This document shows positions 1-12,860 of a stretch of 64,000 bases of DNA, in pieces. A program made the translations under genes and the position numbers. The DNA is from Camillea tinctor (lineage: Eukaryota; Ascomycota; Sordariomycetes; Xylariales; Xylariaceae), in the NCBI GenBank assembly GCA_022578605.1, contig MU394115.1:62001-126000 (forward strand). The letters run 5' to 3'. The notes beneath the pieces are model-generated. The model did no database searches. It was not told the origin of the DNA and saw nothing but the letters and a program-made list of their open reading frames with translations. Numbering within the stretch: the stretch's first letter is position 1; each line of letters starts with the position of its first letter.

Positions 1-196
1 GCTACCAGAACAGGGTCCGGTCCTCAACACACTCGAAGAAGCCTACACCAGCGAGAACTGGATCATTAGGATTTACAAGGTCAAGGACCTCGATAACGTT
101 GGTCGGGACCATGCCTCGGCTGCCTCGTTCGAAAAGGGACACAAGAAGAAGAAGGCTAGCAAAAAGCGGGGCCCAAGGGTATTGAGAGTAGACTAA
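1..196 (+). CDS. STT3: STT3 oligosaccharyltransferase catalytic subunit, C-terminal end (partial)
   Basis: Only the last 64 codons are in the window; the gene begins upstream. The frame opens at base 2 and ends at TAA 194-196. The tail reads [20 protein letters not shown], then an alanine/lysine-rich stretch ending [10 protein letters not shown]. The motif around [11 protein letters not shown] is the conserved lumenal C-terminus of STT3, the catalytic subunit of the ER oligosaccharyltransferase that moves the Glc3Man9GlcNAc2 glycan onto Asn-X-Ser/Thr. The WWDYG and other catalytic motifs lie outside the window, so the assignment rests on this tail alone. The lysine-rich end (about residues -20 to -5) is typical of filamentous fungal STT3. 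There is no sign of truncation or frameshift at this end. Confidence 0.88.
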   Translation, partial: LPEQGPVLNTLEEAYTSENWIIRIYKVKDLDNVGRDHASAASFEKGHKKKKASKKRGPRVLRVD

Positions 197-725
197 ACTT
201 TTTTTTTGTTATGCGAGCATGAAAATCTAAGTTTAGAAAGCGACATCTGTCTAGAGATGGGGAAGAAAATAAGGTCGCTATCAATTATTGCTATAAGTCT
301 TGTTTTATTGGCTGGGTAGGTGCCAGGATGGGAAACGTCATCATGTACGGTCGGTAAAGCAGGGTAGGCAATTGTATCATATAAATCAAAAAGAGAATAA
401 CGAGAGGATAGATGTGAAATTTTCATTTGGGGACGATAATGACCAAAACCAACTGGGTTCATTTTGTGAAGATTGATATACCAAGAAAAGTATGCAATAT
501 TCCACGTAAAAAAAATAAGTGAGTGCATATTATATATAAAGAGAAAGATGTTATATATTATATAACATTGTATAAAAGCCATCCCATATTATATAAACTT
601 GATTTAAATTTATTATGAGAGATAAACTACCTAGTAATGCAGGTTTATTTAATATAAAAAAAAAATATAAAAAAAGGAAAAAGAAAAGTTAATCAGTGTT
701 AATAAATATATTAAGTAAATTAAGC
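197..725. other. AT-rich 3' flank of STT3
   Basis: No credible gene. From about 480 to 720 the sequence becomes strongly AT-rich with A-runs at 654-690. It probably holds the STT3 3' UTR and the pol III terminator side of the tRNA gene. Confidence 0.5.
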
Positions 726-810
726 TGCCCACTACTGGAGTCGAACCAGTCGCCTCCTCATGACCTAGTTGGAATACTAGTGAGGCGCTCTACCGCTGAG
801 CCAAGCGGGC
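726..810 (-). tRNA. tRNA-Thr (anticodon AGU) with 13-nt intron
   Basis: Read on the minus strand, a full cloverleaf can be drawn. The acceptor stem is GCCCGCT paired with AGTGGGC (one G-U), the D-stem GCTC/GAGC, the anticodon stem CCTCA/TGAGG, the variable loop AGGCG and the T-arm ACTGG-TTCGACT-CCAGT, with discriminator A at 726. The anticodon AGT is at 778-776 and decodes ACU (and ACC/ACA after A-to-I editing). A 13-nt intron (774-762) sits at the canonical place, one base 3' of the anticodon. The A and B boxes (TGGCTCAGCGG, GGTTCGACTCC) are intact, so this should be a working gene. Mature length is 72 nt before CCA addition. Confidence 0.95.
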
Positions 811-1679
811 CTTGTTAAATTGTCGGTGATAGATTTAGGTTTTACAAAACCCTATATTAAAATGAATAACAGGTCAATGCAGCTCTTTTTTTTTTAACCT
901 GAAAACCTAAAAAATTGCAGATGGTAAACAACTTTATACTATAAACAAGAAGTACTTTATCTATTAAGTAATCCCAGCTCAATTGACGATTATAGATGAT
1001 GGGGTGCTGCTAGTATTCATTCAGGTGCTTACGCATACATACCAAGCTAACTAACCCCCTATACCTATTATATAGTCTCTACTACTGTGGGGGATTTGTC
1101 TGGTACTCTTATTCATTTTGTGTATAAATGATGGATCAGCTTGAACGATATGGCTCTCTGGCTAAGTCATTCGATAGTCACTATCACCAAACCTCCAAAT
1201 TAGTTTTTCCTAATATTTGGGTTCCTTTTTTGCTGTCCCTATCTGAAGTTACCTATGTCATGACGATGACCCTTTTTGCGTAAACAATAGCTAGCAATTG
1301 AAAACAATGGGCATCCGATGGACTTCGCGAACTAACAGTTATCTCTCTTCCCCTTTCGTCAATCATCCCTGACTACTCCATATACAAATCTCCCCTCTCC
1401 TTTTTCTTACTTCTCATTCATAGCCCGCCTCTCCTTTTTTATACTAGAAAATCACAATTGTCTCTACGCCAAGACAGCTGGCTGTAACAGACACACTCAG
1501 CTAGACCCTTTAGGTCAAGAGAGTAGGTCTCATAGACATAGTCCGAAGGGTTCAGTAGCAGGATCTGACAATCAAGCAGTGCTCCCCAACAGAAGAAGAG
1601 CAGGTTGCAACATCTGTGCGAGAGGTAATGCAACTGGAGTAAGTAGTAATACACAAAAACCAAACCAATTCAGGTGAAT
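811..1679. other. Intergenic, no gene seen
   Basis: The stretch lies upstream of the tRNA gene and downstream of the next minus-strand gene. The few small open frames lack splice context or codon structure. No repeat or RNA gene was recognised. Confidence 0.5.
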
Positions 1680-4600
1680 CTATCGTCGTACAAGGCGACG
1701 GAGGCGCTGGCGCGCTCCGCTAGCAGAGGTTCCGTCGTGGTCTCGTGGGTCAGCAGGGTTCGTTGCTAATTCCTCAAGGGAATGTCCTGTGTGTGCGATC
1801 AAAGAAGAGCCAGTGACCGGTGGTAATATATCAGACAGGGTGTCTGAATTGTTGTTGTCCTTATTGTACAGGTCTGCCGCATTGAGTTTTGCGGGCTGCG
1901 AAAGGTTCTTTCGAATCTCCCCAGACCGCTTAAGCGCTTTCCCAGCAGCTTTCCGTTCTTGGTCGTTCTCACTAGAAAATTCTACATGAATTACATGGTT
2001 AGCTTGACGAAGATGAGATACCAAATCAGAATGATGGAACATTTACCTAATTTCTTGATTGACTTATCCTCGCCTCCGACCGTCTCTTCGGCATCCGAAG
2101 CCTCGGCCATCTCATAAGCAACGTTTCTATCGTTACGGTATTCATCGGAATCGCAGGATTCTATCGAGATCATGCTTCTAGTCAGATAGCTTGAGATGGG
2201 GAAGGATGATGTGCCAGAGCCACCCCAAGAGCTTCCAAAATCGCCAAAGAGCTTACCAGCTGCAGCCAGATCTTGCTCGGCCATCTCTTCAGCCTCCCGC
2301 TCAATGTCGGATTGGGAATAGGACCAAGAGTCCCTAATGAAGCATGGGAAGGCAGCGCCACTGTGTGGTGGATCTGAAGGCGTAGATGGTTCTCCCCACC
2401 TAGCGGTATACTTAAAGTTGGGAGGGTTATCCGGCATCGGGAAATACGTGTTTTCCCAATTTCCGAAACGATTCTCAGTATTAGCATCCGGAAATGGGAT
2501 AAACTCTTCCTTAGGGCTATTTTCCTTAGGTGATTGATGGCTCTCAGCAATAGATTGGCAGGTTGTGTGTCGGTTATCAACGTTATCATGGGTCTCATGA
2601 TAGGCGTCGGACATGTTTACTGCCACTTCAGATGATTCGTTGCGAACACTTGGTTTCTTGTATCCAGTCGGTGAGTTTCGACGAGCATCATCAAGTTTAA
2701 TACCCTTTGCAGGAAAGTCGAGCCCCCTCTTCATGCCAGTAGAAGATACCTTGGATGGTATTTGAGAAGAATCGTCGAGGGGGGCGCCAGGGGACATCTT
2801 AGGAGGTACTACTGATGATGCCTTAGAAGAGGCTTGAGACCCCAAACCCCGGGGCATTCTTGAAATATCCCGCCGATCTCCGTGCTGAGGTTGGTTTGTG
2901 ACACATTCTGTATGGTATGGTCCTGAGGAAATGCTCGACGTAGCGGGCTCAGGCAACGGTCTTTTCTCAGTCCGTTTGCCGCGAGCATGACCAGATGTCG
3001 GAGTCGAAGACTTTTCGCGGAAAGAGGATTTAGATACATCTAAGGCTGCCTCATTGGTTGGCTCATGGGAAGGATGCGTGGGTGCGCTAACTTCAACTGG
3101 TAGCATGCTCTCCTTAGACCAGGTGTTACGAGAAAGAGAAGATCCTTCAGAACGCTTGACAGGGCGAAGGTTCATATCCAAGTTCAGGGCGGGCGATGAA
3201 GCCCTGGATCTCGATTCTTCAGCTGAGGGAAACGACTCTGGTGCATTCTGGCGACTTTTAGATTTCGCCGCACTAGATAGCATCCCTGATAGCAGGCTGA
3301 GACGTCTTGACCTTTTGATCCACCGTGGTCCTCGACGGGTCTTCTCAAGAGTATATTTGCCGCTTTCGACAGCCCGACTCTCATCAGTACTCTGTCTTGA
3401 CACTGGATCCTCCTTTGAAAACTTTGCAAAGGGTTGGATTAGCCGCTATCTGTCAAAGTTCACTTCTCGGAAATCTTACCTGGATAAAGGAGACATCATC
3501 AGCAGTAAGGCTGCCTGATGATTCCGTATCACTTATGATAGCATCCCGTATGCATCGGTGGCAATAGTCTGGTTCAGGAATCTCGCCCCTCTTCAACGGA
3601 TGTGTACGTTGGTATTCTTTAGATCTTTTTTTGCCACAGCCAGCGCAGATATGAAAGTGTCGAATGCGTCTGCTGATACGTTCTCTCTCAGATAGCTTTC
3701 TCTCTCGTAGCTCCTCGCTGCGTTTCCCCGCATGGCTTGAGCGAATATTGTCAACAATTGATCCACTATGCTTTCCGGACTTTCCAGGCCGTTCTTCAAC
3801 CATATCAGCTGTATCATCATCAACGCATTTCTCCACAAAACCCTGAGGCCGATTCATAGACGGTGGAGGTGGGGGGATATGGCCAAGATTTGGGCTTGGA
3901 CCATAACTAGGGTAATATGCCGGGTATTGCTGGGGAAGCAGAGGCATCGAGGCCGATTGAGGAACTGGCAAGCCGAGAGGATTGACGTATTGTTGAGCGA
4001 TGGGCCAGCTAGGATAACCGCCGGCATGGGCTACCTGTGGAGGGTAACCATGGGGAGGATGAACATAATGATTTGTCAGATGGGGATATCCTGGTGCTAT
4101 GGCAGGCATTCCATTCACCATGGGCTGAGTGTTCCAAATCTGAGCAGGGTGAGAAGAAGGGGGAGGAGGCGGAGGCGGTGGAGGTGGCGGTGGGTGTAAA
4201 GCTCCAGACATAGAGTAAGGATCTGCTTTTCTAGCTGCATGGTTATGAGAAGACCCGGACGCAATACTGATGCTTGGTTGATATATGGTGCTTGGAGCAG
4301 GCGTTGACAAAGAACGCGTGCTTCTGGTCTTTAGAGTAGCTCCTGGGTACTCGTGCTCGTGCTCATACTCGCGGCGGCCGTTTCTGGACTTCAAGATCGA
4401 TCTGCCTGGTTGTGGTGTTTCTGGCCTGGAAAGCACCCCCGAGCTTTGGGAGCCTATGCTCATACGCTGAGACTGACGTTCGAAGTCCATGCGGGAAGGA
4501 ATCCCAAAACTTTGACCGAGCATATCGAAGCCGTAGTCTTGGAGGAGCCTCTCTCCTTTCTTGCGGGCAAGGGCAGGTTTGCCATTTTTTGTTCGGGTAA

Positions 4601-4919
4601 CATACACCGAGTTGGTGCCAGGAAGATATAAGCTGTCGTCATCTACGTAATTGCTCTCAGGAGGATGTTGCTTAGAGAGAGAGCTGGCCCTCCTATCACG
4701 AGAGGTTAGCAGTGTCAGGGTTAATTCTAACCCCATTTGAATAAATACGAGCTGGGGATTGGCTGCAATCGAGTTCAAAGGATGGAGACCGGAAAAATAG
4801 TTGGACTCCTCGGTTAATGACTTCGAGTTTTTGCAGTATTCTCAGATAATAGAAGGGGGTAGTGAATTAGAAAACAGGACTTACTCATCGGGAAGGCGGC
4901 TTTTTCTCAGGAAGGGCAT
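1680..4919 (-). CDS. Conserved fungal serine/proline-rich protein with CxxC-CxxC motif
   Basis: Proposed model: four exons, complement(1680..1981, 2047..3421, 3480..4692, 4885..4919), 974 aa with phases closing exactly. Exon 1 encodes only MPFLRKSRLPDE and ends at a GTAAGT donor; the start was chosen because the peptide joins smoothly to ERASSLSKQHPPESNYVDDD. The protein is mostly low-complexity: a polyproline run near residue 190 (ten or more prolines), Pro/Tyr/His-rich repeats, then a long Ser-rich tail. The one structured segment is a likely zinc-binding knuckle, CAGC at about 361-364 and CHRC at about 389-392, separated by a basic stretch. This layout resembles uncharacterised proteins of Pezizomycotina; I know no function. 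Intron 2 ends in AAG rather than CAG/TAG; the next exon could also begin nine bases further on. It may be a scaffold or a nuclear protein, but nothing in the sequence decides this. Confidence 0.8.
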
Positions 4920-6235
4920 CTTCCAAGCAAGCCCAGGTTGACAGATGACAGAAGCACCGGAGCGACACGACAAGAGAGAAGATAAGACGTACAAGCCGTG
5001 TAGAAGGGTCTATGGCAAATAGTGAGAGAGAAATCAAGGGTGACAAGGTACAAGTGATGAAGTGATGGGATTGTTGGAAGTCCAGATGGACAGACAAAAA
5101 AAGAAGAGAAAAGGAAAAAGAAGTAGTGCACAAGGCGTGGAAGTAGGTAAGTGGTTGTTTTATTTTTTTGGTGTTTTTTAATGGAAGAGATGGGAAAGAA
5201 GAAAAAGGTAGAGAGATGAGAAGGTATGAGAAAAGAGGCAATGTGGTAGGTGGGATGGCATTAAATAGTATTTAGGCAGGCAGGTACCGGGGTGAATACC
5301 TGAACATTGAATGAAAGGAAGTTAATGGAGGGAAACTTCACTTCACAGGAGAGAAGTCAGTGAGGGTGGTGGTCAAGGCCACTTGTAGGTGTTGGTGTAG
5401 GTACTTAGGTGAATACTAGTACCCAAGTTTGCACTTAGTAGGAAGGGAAAGTTTGTGATTAGAAAGGGGAAGGCACGGCAGGCTAGGTGTACATACCTAC
5501 TATGTAACAAAATTTATCAGAGGGAAGGTACATGTATGTGTGTGTGTGTGTGTGTGTGTAGTATATAGAGAGAGTGTAGCACTTACCTCCTATTCAAGAA
5601 AAATTCACAGAGGTTAAATGGTGTCATGCATCACACGAGTCTAAGTTACCATGTACTTCTTTAAGTAGTAAATTCTTCCTCCTTTTTTTTTTGTTCATTA
5701 AAATTCCTGTACTGCTGCATCTCTTCTCATCCCCTTCCCTAGCATACCATGAAAGCCTAACAAAACATAACCGGTTATCATCACTCCAATACAAGTCTCG
5801 CAACCCGGACTTTAAAACAAGCCATCCCCTCAGGCAGCTTCATTGAAACTTGCTGAGAAAAAAAAAATTAACCTGGGTATATACACATACACAATTGATC
5901 CCTCATAGTCCATCACACGAGATATCCGAGCATTTTTACCATGCTGTAAAATCCTAGATATCCCCCTCCCCCCTGTCCATAAAAAGAAAACACGCCGCCA
6001 TATCTGTCTCGTTTCCATTACAACACCAAAGAATATCGCGATTTAGACCAGCCCCTCCCTTCTATTTTAGTCCCTGAGTGTATCCGTGCACGCACGCATG
6101 CATTCAATTTGGCCTAGCTGGGGGGGAAGTGTAGATACACTATAATTCAGCTTAGACCTGTTCAAACCATCATTTTTTCTTCTTCAGGCTCTAGGGTGTA
6201 CTGAGAAATGAAACCTCCAGTTTGGGTAGCCCAAA
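4920..6235. other. Intergenic with promoter/leader of the 974-aa gene and a GT repeat
   Basis: The stretch contains the 5' leader of the 974-aa gene (about 4920-5250, pyrimidine-rich on the minus strand), a (GT)n run at 5537-5559, and the 3' flank of the RAD53-like gene. There is no further gene. Confidence 0.5.
5537..5559. repeat. (GT)n microsatellite
   Basis: About eleven tandem TG units in intergenic DNA. Confidence 0.9.
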
Positions 6236-9200
6236 TCAAGTAAGTGGTGTGGTCTGTCGAAACTGGGGAATCGGCGGTGCACTACCAGGTGAGGTCCGGG
6301 AAGCACCCATACGCAGGTTCAGGACCCTAACTGCCTCGGCGCGTCTCTCTTCAAATAGCCGGCTGCGTTCTTGTTCTCTGGCCATGTGCCGCATCCTAGT
6401 CTCTTGGTCTGTCTGTGCTTCCGCCTTGATTCTATCATGGTGAAGAGATGTCAGTGCTTTAGGCCAAAGCCGATCGAGTTTGCGGGATACTGATTCTGGT
6501 ACACAAGTCGGCGGCTCATCTGCTGGTCTCGGAACTGACGATCCACCCCAGAAGCATTCGAATGTGAGTTTTGCTTGTTGGTTCACATCGTCGGTCCCCC
6601 AAAACACCACCGTATCCCCATGGTGTAGCTTCATCCAGTACTTGGATGGTGCCTTGCTATCCTTTGGCTCGTTAGGGGGGAGCGGGTTATTGTTAAGGCG
6701 GATGCCATTAGTAGCCTTAGTCGATATATAAAAGGCATACGAATCTGGCCCAGGAGAAGCTCTTATGGTGCGGTTTGCTGTTGATCTAGTAGGCTCCCAA
6801 GGGCGAAACTCGTTAAAAGAGGCATTGTAGCCATCTCTCCATAGTATCACCCTGAAAGCGTTCTTCGGTACCTTGGATTCTATAGCTGGCTGGTACAGTG
6901 CCGTATTGCTACGATCTCGGCCCCAAGACAAGACAGGGTCCTTAAGCGGGATTGAAATGCCCGCTACCAAGGATCCCTGGGCTGAGTAGAACATGCCGAC
7001 AACCGTCTTCGTAGGCTGGGTTACTGACAACGTGGGTGGAAACGGACGTTCGGGCGGTAGGGTATCGGGGAGTGATTCCAACTCATCATCGGTAGGAGGT
7101 GGAAGAGCTGTGGGTAGCAGCTCCCACTCACTGCTTTCCTTAAGTGCCCGAGTGTCATGCTTGGAACCTGCGGGTCTCATCTCCAGCTGCTTTCTTCCAC
7201 CCCTACACTGTTGCATTGGAGGGAAATATTTCATGGCAAGATCCCAGAGAGGCGACTTGCCTTGGCCAAATTCCTCGTGTCTTTTTTCCGCCGCAACTTC
7301 AAATGCATTGTATTGAAGGTGTGTCATCTCAGGGTAATATAGATGCCATGTATTCTTGTCTGAGCTGTCCCAGAAAGTAGTCTTAGGTAAAGGATAGTCG
7401 ATTTGCCGGCCTGTCTCGTTCTTGACCAGTGGAGGTAGACAAGCAAAAAGAACAACCTCGTCATCATCATGGGGCGTGATATCGACATCGTTTTGTGACT
7501 TCAACCTTTTAATAGAAGGCTTGATATGACTGACAGCAGATTCAAATTCATCGCTCGTGTCAAAGGCCGGTTTCCGCTTGCTTGAAGTTATGTCGGTAAT
7601 CCTGGACGATGAGATTGACAGGTCGCCATTGGCTAGAGACTTCATATTCAAGTTCTCAAATATTGAAGAGGCGCCACCTAGACTTTGTGAGCCAATACCC
7701 AGGAGAGCGCTACGAGAGTTATCTTGCGATAACGCCGGGCTTGTTGGCATCAAGCTACGTTTAATTGTAGCTTTCTGTCTTGGGGTCGAAAAGTTGTCCG
7801 ACTCCTCAAAACTGTCCAGGATTTCAGGCTCGAGGATGTCAGTCTCACAACTGGATGCTGAGGCCTGGAGATTCAAACGATCCTCTCCAATGGCGCCAGA
7901 GCTTCCAAGGGCCGATACTTCTCCAAATAACTTGTTTTGTTGTGGCTGTCCGAAGGTATAGTTCTCTTTCTCCGACTCATACTCTATGGAAAAATCTGGC
8001 TCTGGCTCCTGCAGAGAGCTTGCGTCAAGGTCGCTGAATTCGTCTGCTTGTCTGTCATCGAGGCTCAGTTGAGATGCCCCTAGTCCCAACTCGGCATCGG
8101 AATTTTCGCTCGACGAGTCCAGAACCATGAGCCATGGATGAGCTTGAAGTTCGGAAACAGTAGCTCTCGTTTCTGGTCGTACATGGATCATGCGTGACAA
8201 GAATGCAATACCTTTCATGGAGACATTTGCCCGGGTTAGAGGTGCGGTGTTGAAAGGCGTCTTCATGATATGATCAAGCAACGCCGTGTACGTGATACCA
8301 TTCTTGACAGGGAAAGGGGGGCTACCGGTTAGAGTGTAGAACAATACGCCTCCTAGAGACCATATATCTACCGCATGATCGTACCTCTCCCGGTCTACAG
8401 ACCTCTGATTCTTCCTCTGGGTCCGCTGACCGGAATCGTCGTACGAAGCGTATTCATTGTATACCTCAGGTGCACAGTATAACAGTGTTCCACAGAATGT
8501 CTTTAGGAAAGTTTGCTCAGTGTCTATCATCTTCGATAGGCCAAAGTCAGTCAACTTCACGACGAGTGGGTTTGTCGATTGTATGAGGATGTTATCGGGT
8601 TTGACATCGCGATGAGTGATCTTGTTATCGTGTAGATACCCAAGTGCATCGAGAAGTTGGCTGGAAATAGTTTTCACGTGTAGCTCTGCGATAGCGCCGT
8701 TTTCACTAATGAATTTGCCTAGATCGCCTCCGGCAACGTATTCCATGATTATTATGAATTGGTGCACGTCCCAGTCAAAATGCTCGATATATTGGACGAT
8801 ATTGGGCTTAAGATGAGTTAGCAAGACATGCGCGCTGCGACTGAGAGTTGTGGTGGAAGGACTTACATGCTGAACCTTTTGCATGATCTTCATCTCATTT
8901 TCTACCTTCTGGTCTAAAACACCGTTCTTCATGAATTTCCGCTTATCGAGCTCCTTTGCGGCATATGGCGAGCCGTCATATTTGGATGTGACTTTGTGGA
9001 CCATGGCAAATGCACCCTGCCCAATTACCCCTACACGGGCGTATTTGTCTCCCCCGCGCCATTCACGAGGTATGCGCTGGGCGGACACTGCTTGCGTAGT
9101 GTTCAACCGTTCCTGAGGGAGACCCTTTCTCTCGGGAGCAAAGAGGGCCACCTTTTGTGCATATTAGTATCAGAACAAGAGCTGGCCGGGTAGTGGCTTA

Positions 9201-9921
9201 CATGGCCGCCCGGTCCGGGGCCGATAGTCTTATTAGGGTCATAACCAAGCATCCTCTGCAAGTACGCCTCTAGGTTCCTTAGGTATGCGACTTCGTGGTC
9301 TCCATCGCGGCGCGGGATGCGAACTATAAACAACAAGTCGCAGGCAGTTTCGTGCATCATGATTTTGATCGTGGATCCGCTCTCCAGCGTTCGTTTATAC
9401 GGAAACTCTTTCTTCTCGTTTTTCTTCCGTAGTAGCCTGCCATCGACGACCGTACCGTTGGTTGACTCGTCCTCGAGTAAAACAACACCGAATTCATTTA
9501 TGTAAATGCGGAAATGGATGTTACTAAGCCTCTTGCCCGGGTCATATGCAAAGCATATGTCGCATCGACTGCTATTGCGACCAAAAGTAAACCCATTTTT
9601 AGGGTCCTTGATGGCAGTCGACATTCTTAGCACGATAGCATGGTCCCCGATCCCCCGCGTTCGACCAAACTCACGCGCGTCGTCCTCGCGGTATAGGTCG
9701 GAGTCTATGGCATCAGCTGTATATCTTCCGGCCGTGTGACGGCTGTATTCGGGGGAGTGGGCGAGTCTCTGGACCTCGCGACTGGCAGCGTCGGTGTTGG
9801 GATACAACAGGCAGATTATATCGGAGATATCCTCGTCGGAGAATCCAGAGTTCTGCTGCCCAAGTCTTCTAGGATCCAGTGCATTTTGCGTGGCTACAGG
9901 ATGAATTGTCAGAAGAGACAT
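6236..9921 (-). CDS. FHA-kinase-FHA checkpoint protein kinase, RAD53/CDS1 type
   Basis: Three exons, complement(6236..8806, 8867..9151, 9202..9921), 1191 aa. An N-terminal FHA domain (about 95-205) has FGR at 113-115, SNIH at 133-136 and STNGT at 153-157, the phosphothreonine-binding signature. The kinase domain (about 275-580) shows the glycine loop GQGAFAMV at 284-291, the AAKE lysine at about 306, HRD at 400-402, DFG at 422-424 and APE at 447-449, so it should be active. A second, more divergent FHA-like domain (about 945-1090) contains LSWGRDRSNT and a TNG motif. A charged helix follows. Two flanking FHA domains with a central kinase is the RAD53 architecture, in contrast to single-FHA CDS1/CHK2. 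This kinase relays DNA-damage and replication-stress signals. The 60-nt second intron is in frame, so it reads through as 20 extra residues if retained. Both introns end in AAG. Confidence 0.87.
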
Positions 9922-10739
9922 GTTCTACACGACCAGAGTTACTTTGTAATCTATATCATGAACCCTTACCTTGCTGGGTGGCTTGTGAATCGTCAGCGGC
10001 GTCCATTGGCGATGAGAATGGAGCGACGACGCAAAGCTCCTACGCGACAGAAATATGATCACCACTAGCAACGTCCAGAGAAACGATCGATTGCGAAATA
10101 CTGTCCAGGCAGCCGGCAAGCTTGGCTCTTCGAGTGCTCGAGCACAGCTAGCTACAAGGGATTGTGCTCATTCAAGAAAAGAAAAAGGAAAAAAAAAAAA
10201 GAGAGAGCCTGGTCGCGGTTGTTCTTGGATCGCAAGACACTTGAATTGGGTGGGGTGTTTGCTGCGGTGGCACAGGAAGCCGTTAACTATCTCGAGTTCG
10301 ATTCACGCGGGTCGGTACTTAGACGAGATGTCTGGTGTTTAAGATGCTAAGCGACGGGACGAATTTTGCTCCGGTGGTTGTATAAAAAAAGATCGTAGGC
10401 AACAGAGGTTGAAATTAATTCGGGATTGCTCGGAGTTCAGATGTTCGCGGAAAAACAACAAAAGATTTTGGGGAGGCTGCTTGCTCATCACAGGACTCGA
10501 CGATGATTTATTGTGGTGAAGGTCTCGGGCGGGATGCACGCTGCTGCAAGGTGCACGAGTTGCCGCTACCACCTTGATGGGTGGGTCCAGTCTAGTGTGG
10601 GTCTAGTGTGCGGCGGTCGGTCGTTCAATTGATCCCCCCACCCTGTATCGCTGCAGCGACCTGGCTGCATACATAGTACATAGTACATAGTACTAGTGGT
10701 ACCCAGGTAGTACCTACTACTAGCTAAGTAGTACTACTA
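9922..10739. other. Upstream region of the RAD53-like gene, rich in GTAC words
   Basis: Contains the promoter and 5' leader of the kinase gene. From about 10674 to 10739 there is a run of GTAC/TAGTAC repeats directly against the edge of the AT-rich element. No gene is visible. Confidence 0.5.
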
Positions 10740-10878
10740 CCGCACCATATGAAGTATTTGGAGGCTTAGCAGTGGAGTAAATCTCTCTTTGTAATTAGTT
10801 TTTTTATGTAGATTAATTAAAGTATTTATAAGCACGTATTAAAAAAGAGTTTATATAGAGATTTACTTAAAAAGTACC
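10740..10878 (+). repeat. Left terminal inverted repeat of AT-rich element
   Basis: Inverted partner of 12861-12977. It carries a 20-nt segment (about 10777-10796) missing from the right arm. Weaker similarity continues inward for another 60 bp or so. Confidence 0.8.
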
Positions 10879-12860
10879 TTTTTTACTTTATATACTTAAA
10901 TGCTTAATTAATTAAATTAATAATTTTTTTTTTTTTTAAGTAAACTTTTTTAACTTTATAATTAACTTAACTTTAATGCTTAAATAAGTTAAATATTATA
11001 CTTTATATATTTTTAAAAGCTTTTTATTAGTTTTTAAATATAATTAGCTTTTTAATAAAAAAGACTTTTTAATTAGTTTATTTAAATTTAAAGCTTTATT
11101 ATTAACTTTTATATGTAATGTTATAATAATATAATTAACTTTTTTAACATATTTTATTAATATTAAATTTTATAAATATTTTTATAATTTATTATAACGC
11201 TTTATATTAAGTTTTTTTATATGTATAAAATGGTTTTAAAAGCTATTTAAACAAATAAAAACTTTTATTTATAAAAAACTTTTATATATTAACTTTTTAT
11301 AATAAAGTTTTTTTAATAATTTTATAGCTTTAAAAACTATTTAAATAATTTTAATTTTTTAATTAAAAGCTATTATTAATAAAATATTTTTATAATTATT
11401 TAATAAATACTTTTAATTTTTTTTTTAACTTAAATATTATGTTATTTTTATAATATATACTTTATAACTTTATTAATATGTGTATTTAATATTTAAAAAT
11501 AGCTTATAAAACTTTTTAAAATAAAAATTAACAAGATTTTTACAATTTTCATAAATTTTTTTACTTTTTTAATATAGTAAAAAGTAATAGCATTAAAAAT
11601 AAAAAGTGTTTGTTTTTTTTAAGTATATTTTACTAGTTTTTTATTAACTTATTATATTATAAGTTTTTTATTATTATACCTAGTTTTATTAAACTTAATA
11701 AAAACATTTAAAGCGTATAATAAAAACTTACTTTTATATTTATTATTATTAGCTTTTTTAAAAATAATTTTAAGCGTAAAAAACGTTTTATTAATAATAA
11801 TATATAATATTAAAATAGCTTATTTTTTATTTTAATTACTTTAATTTAATTTTTTTAAAATGCTTTTTACGCTTATAATTTTATATATATAATTATTTAA
11901 AAACTTAAATAATATAAAAGTTTTATTTATATTAAATATATTAATTAATAAAAACTTTTAAAATAACATTATAAACTTAGCTAAAAAACTTTATAAAAGT
12001 TTAGCAAAGTGTAAATTTTACTTTTTAATTAGTTTAAAGTTTTTTTATATAAAAAAAAAAAACTTTAAATAAGTATTATATATATTATTTAAAGTTTTTA
12101 AAGCGGTTTTTATAATTTATTAACGATTTAAATAATATTTATTTAAAAAGCTTTAAAATTAATTATAGTTAAATTAAAATAATAAATGCATTTTAATTAA
12201 GTATATTTTTTAAAAAAACTTAAAAAATAACTTTAAAATTAAGCTTTAATTATATAAATTAACTTTTTTTACGCTTTATAAAAAGTTATATATAGTTATT
12301 TTTTTAAGTTAAATTACTTTAATATTATAATAATTTATTTTTTATAGTTATTATTAATAATTTTATTTTTTATATGCTATTATTTTATTATAATTGTAAT
12401 AAAAATATAAAAAAACGTAAATGCTTTAAAAAAGTTTAATTTTTAAAACTTTACTTTAAAACTAAGCAACTTAATTATAAAGAAATAATAAATTAATTAT
12501 AATTATTAATTATTTATAATTAAACTTAAAGTAACTTTATAGTTAATTAATTAAGTTAAAACTTTTAATTTTTTAATTATTAAATGTTATAAGTTTATTT
12601 TTTTATAAAAATAAAATCGATAAATTATACGTTAAAAAAAAGTTTAATTAATTAACTGCGCTTTTTAAAAAGTTGTAAAAAGTATTTAAGTTTTTATAAA
12701 AACTTAAAAATTAATTGTAAATTAAGTTAAAATAGCTTTAAAATCGTTATTTTTAATGAAAAAATTAAATTAAAATAAATTAAAAAATGCAATAAAATAT
12801 AAAGAAAAAAAAAACTTAAGTTAAAAATAATAAGTATTTAAAATATAAAAAGAAAAATAA

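Noticed and set aside
193..582. 129-aa minus-strand frame after STT3
   Set aside because: AT-rich, biased to Ile/Phe/Tyr, with no support; likely the STT3 3' UTR.
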